This document shows, piece after piece, positions 58,036 through 64,000 of a stretch of DNA of 64,000 nucleotides. The notes below the pieces were generated by a model. It saw nothing but the letters and a program-made list of their open reading frames with translations. It had not been told where the DNA came from and searched no databases. The number at the start of each line of letters is the position of its first letter. The stretch's first letter is position 1. Source of the DNA: Rhipicephalus microplus (lineage: Eukaryota > Arthropoda > Arachnida > Ixodida > Ixodidae). The DNA is taken from assembly GCF_043290135.1 (NCBI RefSeq), contig NC_134704.1, positions 26,434,501 through 26,498,500 on the forward strand. Reading direction: 5' to 3'. Made by a program: the position numbers and the translations under genes.

Positions 58036-61000
58036 CTCCTCCTTATTCGAAGTTTCGAGCATGAAGGCTACACTATAGTGCATGCACTATCCATCATTCA
58101 CGTGGTGGCTGAACGACCGTAGCTCCACAGTTGACTCTAGTAAATATTTTAGTACGCCCTATGGTCGTCGTCTTATGGTCATCTTCGAGTGTTGAGAACG
58201 CCGGTAAGAATTAAAAGGCGCCATTCTTGTGGTCTCAAGTGTGATTCCTTGTAAACACGCACTCGTGTCGCCCACTCCGAAGCGGTGACGTACTACAATG
58301 AAAGCTACATTCGCAGCGGTGCTGTTTATAACCGTATTCTTCGGCTACGCGTATCTCTCGAAATCGCTGAACTGTTTCCACTGTCGCACTCTTTCTGCAC
58401 ACTATAATACAGCTATCTCGTAATCGTACTTAAGGCTCATATCCTCCTTTTCGCTCGCATATTCCCAATCATTAGTATTTCCAATGTGGTTGTGGCGTTA
58501 CGAGGTTGTCTTGTAAAGTGATACGGTAAGCAAAAAAAAAAGAAAGAAACCATACATGTCCACCACGGTTTTTAATGTCACAAACTTTCGTCATCCATTG
58601 GCACCACACATTTTACGACATGGTCATGATTTCATTACTTCTATGTTTTTACCCGCCTTAGCGAGAGGAATTTTAAGGCCCTTATACAGCAGCTAATCAC
58701 AAGCATTGTCCACATCTCTAGTCCAATGAACTGGCGCTCTTTGGCCATCAATTGGCCCTTGCGCCAAAAAAACACAAAATATTAAAAGCAAAAAAAGAAA
58801 TAGTTTCCCTGTTCCTTCATGCTTCTCTCTCTCCCCTGTTTCCTCATTTCTTCCTTTTTGCTTTGTGGCATTATTTTCCTTATATGAAGCGCTCACGGGA
58901 GTCGTATTACGTAGCGTTTCGCGGCTGTTATAGCGTTAGTTTGCGCAGTGAATTCTCATTTAGTAAAAAGCGCTTCCGAGAATTCCAATAATGCGAACTC
59001 TCATTTTAAGAACTTTCGTATTACGCTCATCTTTTACGAGTACCAACTCATGGACGGCTTGTTTGCGTCCTTCTCGGAGCTGCGTCCAATTACCTAAGTG
59101 AACAAAGAAAAAAAGATTGGCTGTAAACACTCGGCTCAACGGGGGGCCTCTCTAGAGTCTTCAAATATACGCTGCAGACAAAGTGAAGCGAAAAGTGAGA
59201 GTGCCCCGAATGCGCACCGGGCCCGCGAGCTTTGTTTGCCTATAGCGTTATCGAATCGTAAACAACCAACCTGCGCCAGCCAATGAGCGGCGAGTAGCAG
59301 ACAATGACAACACACACACAAAACTTTCTTCACACTCTATGATGTGGGAATCGGCGCAGCCGTACACAGATGTCTGGAAAAAAACAACATAAGCAAGCAG
59401 GTCGACGTGTAGACGGCGCATGAGAGTCCGAGCAAGGTGGTGCAGCCTACAGGGCAGGGATAGGCAGGCCCTGGGGAGAAACCGGTGCTCTAGGGAGCAA
59501 AATAATGCGACGCATAAAGAGACAACCAAAGGATGGTTGCGAATATATTGATCAAGCCGGCGGGGCACACTGCGATGGACAGAGTTCGAGAACTGGGGCG
59601 GCAAGCCCGGCAAAAGGATCGCCTTTGTTCCAAGCTCACGCTACAACTCTGGTTATCGAGACAGCGCTTCTAGGTTTTTTCGTGCTCAACGAATGCGCAG
59701 AGATCAACGGCATGAAAACCCACTCATTCTTTTTTTTTTTGGTTCTGTTCTTGTTACCGCCAGCCCATAGATGATCATAGATAGAATGAGCAAAAAAATA
59801 ATAGTGAACTGTACGACCCACTCATTCCCTCTATAAAACTATCAAAGTGCTAACTTTCTTTGGTTTTGTTTGGAGGCATTTGAAGCAGCTGGTTTCGACA
59901 GAACAAAATCTAGGAAATGAAAAACTTTATCGCTATATTCAGTAAGCCTGCGAGCGCTTTTTATTTCATATATTTAGAGTCTTTCGCTTCCCCTTTCTTG
60001 CTTTTCGACTCCGTTCCGTTCTTTTTTTTCTGCTTTTTTTTTGTTCATAGGCGATCTGCTCAGTTCTACCATCTTATACTGTCAAACACAGTGTCGAACC
60101 GCTTGCCGAGAAGTTGCAGCAAAACGCGTGTGATCCGAAACAAAATGGTGACGTTTCATTTCGCCAATCTTCGTGAACTGTTCACACGGTCGTCGAACAA
60201 GTAACGACGCGGAACATTCCAGAATTTGGCGTTAAAAAAAAAAGAGTAATAGGGGAGAATACCGCAGTGGTCTGCGAGGATTCGCAGCACTGTAAAAAAA
60301 ATGAAAGCAGTTCAGTGAAAGAGAGCAACTGCGCAGTGCTGGTGAAGCGCGCTCAAAGTTCTCTGCAAACTCTACTCAGCCAGAGCTGCAACAGAGTCGT
60401 GTTTCCTGTTCGGTTTTTTGATATTTCTTATTTCGCATGCATTGGAGAAGCGTCGCAGAGACCCATTCAGTCATTTCCAAACAATTCCAAGCAAAACGAA
60501 AAAAGAAAAAGAGAGAGAGAGGGGGGGGGGGGGGGGGGCGTCCGCTCGGAAGCGAACGCTTCTTTAGTTGGACGGTCGCGCAGAATGAAGGAGACTTCTT
60601 TAGATGTGCGCCAGTGGAGCTTAATACGATGCAGTGCGCTCGAGTTTAACTCCCGCAATCTCCGAATTCAGTAACGTACACTTAGGACGAAACATCAATG
60701 AGCTGTTTAAGCTTACTTATATTTATTGTACAATATGACTCTAGCATATCGGCGCTTAAATGAGCGCTTAAATGTGATAGATGTTGAATTTTATTTGGCG
60801 CATCGGTTCGTACTTGGTTTGCTGAAATATAGGCAAGTTTAAAGATTGTGGCAGCTTATAAAAAGTTGCTTTAGAAAAGTAAATGCGTCAAGCGTTCCGT
60901 GCTCGGATATGCATTCTGAGGCACCAAACTAATCACTTTATTAATTAAAAAGAAGGATAAAAAGGATATTTGATAAGTCGACCTTAATTGGGTTAGAGCC

Positions 61001-61552
61001 AACCCCATACATTTAATCAGCGAAATGAACAAGAACATGGCAATATAAGTTACTATATTGCTTGTATCAACCTTGTTAGTTTAATGACTCCGAGGCAGCA
61101 ACCGCGAAGTAGGACTCGTTCCTATAAAACACTTAGATATCTTGAAATTGTGTTCGCACTCTCTTATGATAATGATAAACATCAGATAATAGCCCTATTG
61201 TCGAGCTTCCGATTGCAAGCCTATATCAACAGCATTCGATAAGAACACGCATTGTTTTCCGGCCGTTCGATTTTCAGTGGTGCCAACACGGAGCTTAACG
61301 ACTCTCCTTGGACCGGAGCTTGAACTTACTGGAAGTTTTATCGTCAGGCACGCGAACAGAGCTTTGACTGATTTGGGTTTTGAAATGAGCGTCGACTAAT
61401 AAAAGCAAGTGCAGCAGGAAAGTGCGTGTAATTTTCTATTCGTGTGGCTCGTTCATTCATTTGGCATTATTTCATCTGTTCTATGGGAACGCCTTGGACT
61501 TTTGCATAGTACCACCGCTGCATACGCGTCAGCCCATGTACTGAAAATTTTA
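58036..61552. other. No gene recognised
   Basis: Mixed AT-rich sequence, with a G-rich run at 60521-60539. Frames near 59098-59613 and 60267-60674 have no recognisable domain. Confidence 0.35.
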
Positions 61553-61675
61553 TCCTCTCTTTCCCTTCTCTTTCCTTTCTCTCATCTTCTTAAGCTCTTT
61601 TCCCATTCCCTGTAGCGTAGGGTAGCAAACCAGGCCTGGTTAACCTTTCTGCCTTCTATCTTGTTGTTCTTCCTT
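61553..61675 (+). repeat. Dispersed repeat (copy 2 of the 57.9-kb family)
   Basis: CCCATTCCCTGTAGCGTAGGGTAGCAAACC then GGCCTGGTTAACCTTTCTGCCTTCT, parallel to 57945-58020. Confidence 0.65.
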
Positions 61676-63235
61676 CCTTTGTATTATATAAATGTATGTT
61701 TCTTGTTTACTGGGTACTTTTTTTTATTATTTACGCCGTCAAATTGACTCCAGCCATAGTTTATAGAGAAAGCCCGACGTTTCGTGACTGATTCCTTCCC
61801 TTCCTCGGCGAGTAAGTGTGCTGGTCATGAAAGCATCGGCGTGTCTTGTCCTGTACTTCGTTTTGTCTGCATTCTTGTGGAATTCCTGCAGTATCCTTAA
61901 TAGGTTAATGTCTGGTTCATAGGGCCGGCCTACTTACTTTAATAATACAGCAAATTGGGCTAGGTGGTACTGGTTCCCTATTAGTTTACCGGTACTGGCA
62001 CACGGGGCATCACACAGTATGCACTGAATGTGCTGCACAGACATGCACGCGCTTGTTAAACTAACAAGGTGAAGGGGAGTACCATGTGATAGTATAGTTT
62101 ACAGGAACAATTTTGAACACGAAAGCGCTGTAATATTTCACAAAAATCTATATATGTACACTGCAGCCAGCATCTACTTTTCGTGACAGGCACAGATTCA
62201 ACAAAAGATAGAGACATTTAAATCGGCTTCTCAAATACCGTTTGTCTCAACTCCTTTTCAAAGAGTATGATGCAGTTAAAGCTCTTCAAGTACAATCATT
62301 ATTTAAAAATTGACTGCATGCATAACGGAATATAGAGAGGAGACATGCTCAAACAAATACATGCGCAAACCATCAATGAAAGCGCTCGTAAACAAAGCAA
62401 TGCAAGCAAACTTGGAATATAAATTTTTTTTGTTTATTTTCCTCGCTATGTGAGTGCTTATTCTCCAGACGATTCGTACTCTGCCGTCCGCTTCCCTCTT
62501 TTCTCTTCATGAAATATCACCTCCATAAGGAAAAACGCGCACCAATAGGGACAGCCTGCATGACATTAACAACGGTGTGTTTCGCCAATCAGAAGCGCTT
62601 CTTTAGAACGAAATGCTTCGTTAATTTCTCCCTCAGTTTCTACGGCTAAGAACCACCTTCGTGTCTGAGGTGGAGGCACACATCAGTATGCAAATTTACT
62701 CCTGCGTCGTCGTTATAAGATAAAAAAGAGCCGCAAGATGCAAATTAACCTCGCTTTGTACTACGAAAAGTAACGGCCCCCATCGGTTAACCATTAATAC
62801 AATGGTCCGTACGTACTACCAAAACTGCGGAAAACAAAGCCGTATGTGACCAAAATTAACTGCACTCATTTTGTTTCCATCTCCTTTGCGCTGGAGGAGG
62901 ATAAACAGGGAGAAGGGGCACTGTTTGTTCTCGGCCTGCGTTGCGAAGACGTCCTTTTTTTATGAAGTGCGCCTGCCGAGAAAACTCCTTAAGCGCCACT
63001 AAATGAACTATGTAGTGTTACTGTTTATCACAAACACACGTCTATACTTATATTGCAGGCTGTTCTGCATGTTTCTAATTAGAGTGCCTAGAATCTTTCA
63101 GAGAATTCCATGTTTGCTCGTTACAGCCCGTACTCGTTAAAGCTTTGCCGCTATGTGTTAGCGTCAACATCGATCAGCCTGAGTGCATTAGATGCTGCAT
63201 GGCGCAATGAAAAAGTTACTATAGGAATAAACAAC
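61676..63235. other. No gene recognised
   Basis: AT-rich, stop-dense in all frames. Confidence 0.4.
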
Positions 63236-63322
63236 GAAAGAGGGAAGGAAAGAAGGAAGGAAAGAAGGAAGGAAAGAAGAAAGGGGTAGGGAAGAAAAAG
63301 GGAGGGAGGAAGGGGGGAAAGA
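63236..63322. repeat. (GGAAGGAAAGAA)n purine repeat
   Basis: Short imperfect GGAA/GAAA array with a G-rich end. Low complexity. Confidence 0.9.
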
Positions 63323-64000
63323 CGCTACTGCTGTTTTCTAACGAGTGTTTTATCGAGAGTGTTTAAAACTTGTTACAATTAAGTATACAGAAAACCTAGG
63401 AAATCTAAGCAGTCCTTTAAAAAAAGCAAGAACGAAACAACCCAAACAAAGGAAAAATCAGAACGTATTACTCTGGCAGGATGCCAAATAAGTAAAGTTA
63501 CGTGCCTTGTAGATATAGGCTAACTCGTGCACAGTCAAAGCGATTGACACCACGTGCTGCTGCTCATCATATTTCACTACTACTCCCATTTCTAGGAACC
63601 CCGACTATAGGCCGCTGATATATTGTGTCAGAGGGACGCCATAGTACATTATAAATTACCTTCAGAGATGCGTCCAAGTGCGACGACAAACGCAAGATAG
63701 TCAGGTATTACATCTACGAACTTATATTAGACGAGCTCTTTTTTCTACATGCTACTACAAAAATGCATATACGCAAAAATGGTAATGTCAACCCAGTACA
63801 TTTCAAATGGCATGGTAACACGCTTCCTCTTAGTATAAAAAATTAACGCCATATCCCTAAAGAGAATGGTGTTAGAGGAGCCTGCTCGGAGCTGCACCGG
63901 GCATTCCTTGTCGAGTCCATTGGCGAGTCCAATGTAGATCCATTAGTAGTCAGTTTCAGTTTCCAATGGTCATTACGGCTCTTCGAGTGCATGCTTTGGG
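63323..64000. other. No gene recognised (right edge)
   Basis: AT-rich sequence without an ORF or repeat that I can support. Confidence 0.4.

Overview
This window looks like nuclear DNA from a hard tick (Ixodidae, probably a metastriate such as Rhipicephalus). The main reason is a set of dispersed copies that match the tRNA-derived tick SINE family known as Ruka: A and B boxes at the head, a conserved body, and an (AATC)n tail. Other pointers are long simple repeats, a large repeat-filled intron with GT-AG splice sites, and arthropod-type LINE and Ty3/gypsy elements. No bacterial, plastid or mitochondrial signals are seen.

Layout. 1-30 kb is intronic or intergenic DNA with no gene I can support. 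It holds microsatellites, three diverged tandem duplications, foldback elements and Ruka copies in both orientations. 30.5-34.8 kb is a near full-length CR1/L2-type LINE on the minus strand. Its ORF1 carries a 2A-like DVEENPGP motif, and its ORF2 (endonuclease + reverse transcriptase) follows in the SAME frame after one TAG, with no AUG before the endonuclease. 35.4-35.9 kb is a large inverted repeat. At 36097-36290 and 43718-43756 (plus strand) are two phase-compatible exons of a host gene with a CUB domain; the second is a 39-nt microexon. The 7.4-kb intron between them contains a complete but broken Ty3/gypsy element (minus strand, identical 126-bp LTRs, ATAT target-site duplication, tRNA-Ala-like primer site, three in-frame stops in gag and pol, a pol C-terminal stop and an A-run frameshift).

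45.5-53.0 kb is a nested locus. An old repeat with short inverted termini and tandem tRNA-like segments was hit by a 5'-truncated LINE tail (9-bp duplication) and by a young, apparently intact Ty3/gypsy element (45941-52629; 721-723-bp LTRs differing only in a G run; ATAC duplication). This second element has one 1493-codon gag-pol ORF. Its domain order is SAP-like, coiled coil, SCAN-like capsid, CCHC, protease, INTEGRASE, reverse transcriptase, RNase H. Integrase before RT is the copia-like order of the Gmr1 group, described from deuterostomes, and the SCAN-like capsid fits the proposed origin of vertebrate SCAN domains from Gmr1-like gag. This is the most interesting system in the window.

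53-64 kb is repeat-rich flank: a 290-bp polypurine minisatellite, a CpG-rich stretch at 54-56 kb, and dispersed repeat copies shared with 13.2 kb or within the flank. All calls are from reading the sequence; no database search was possible.
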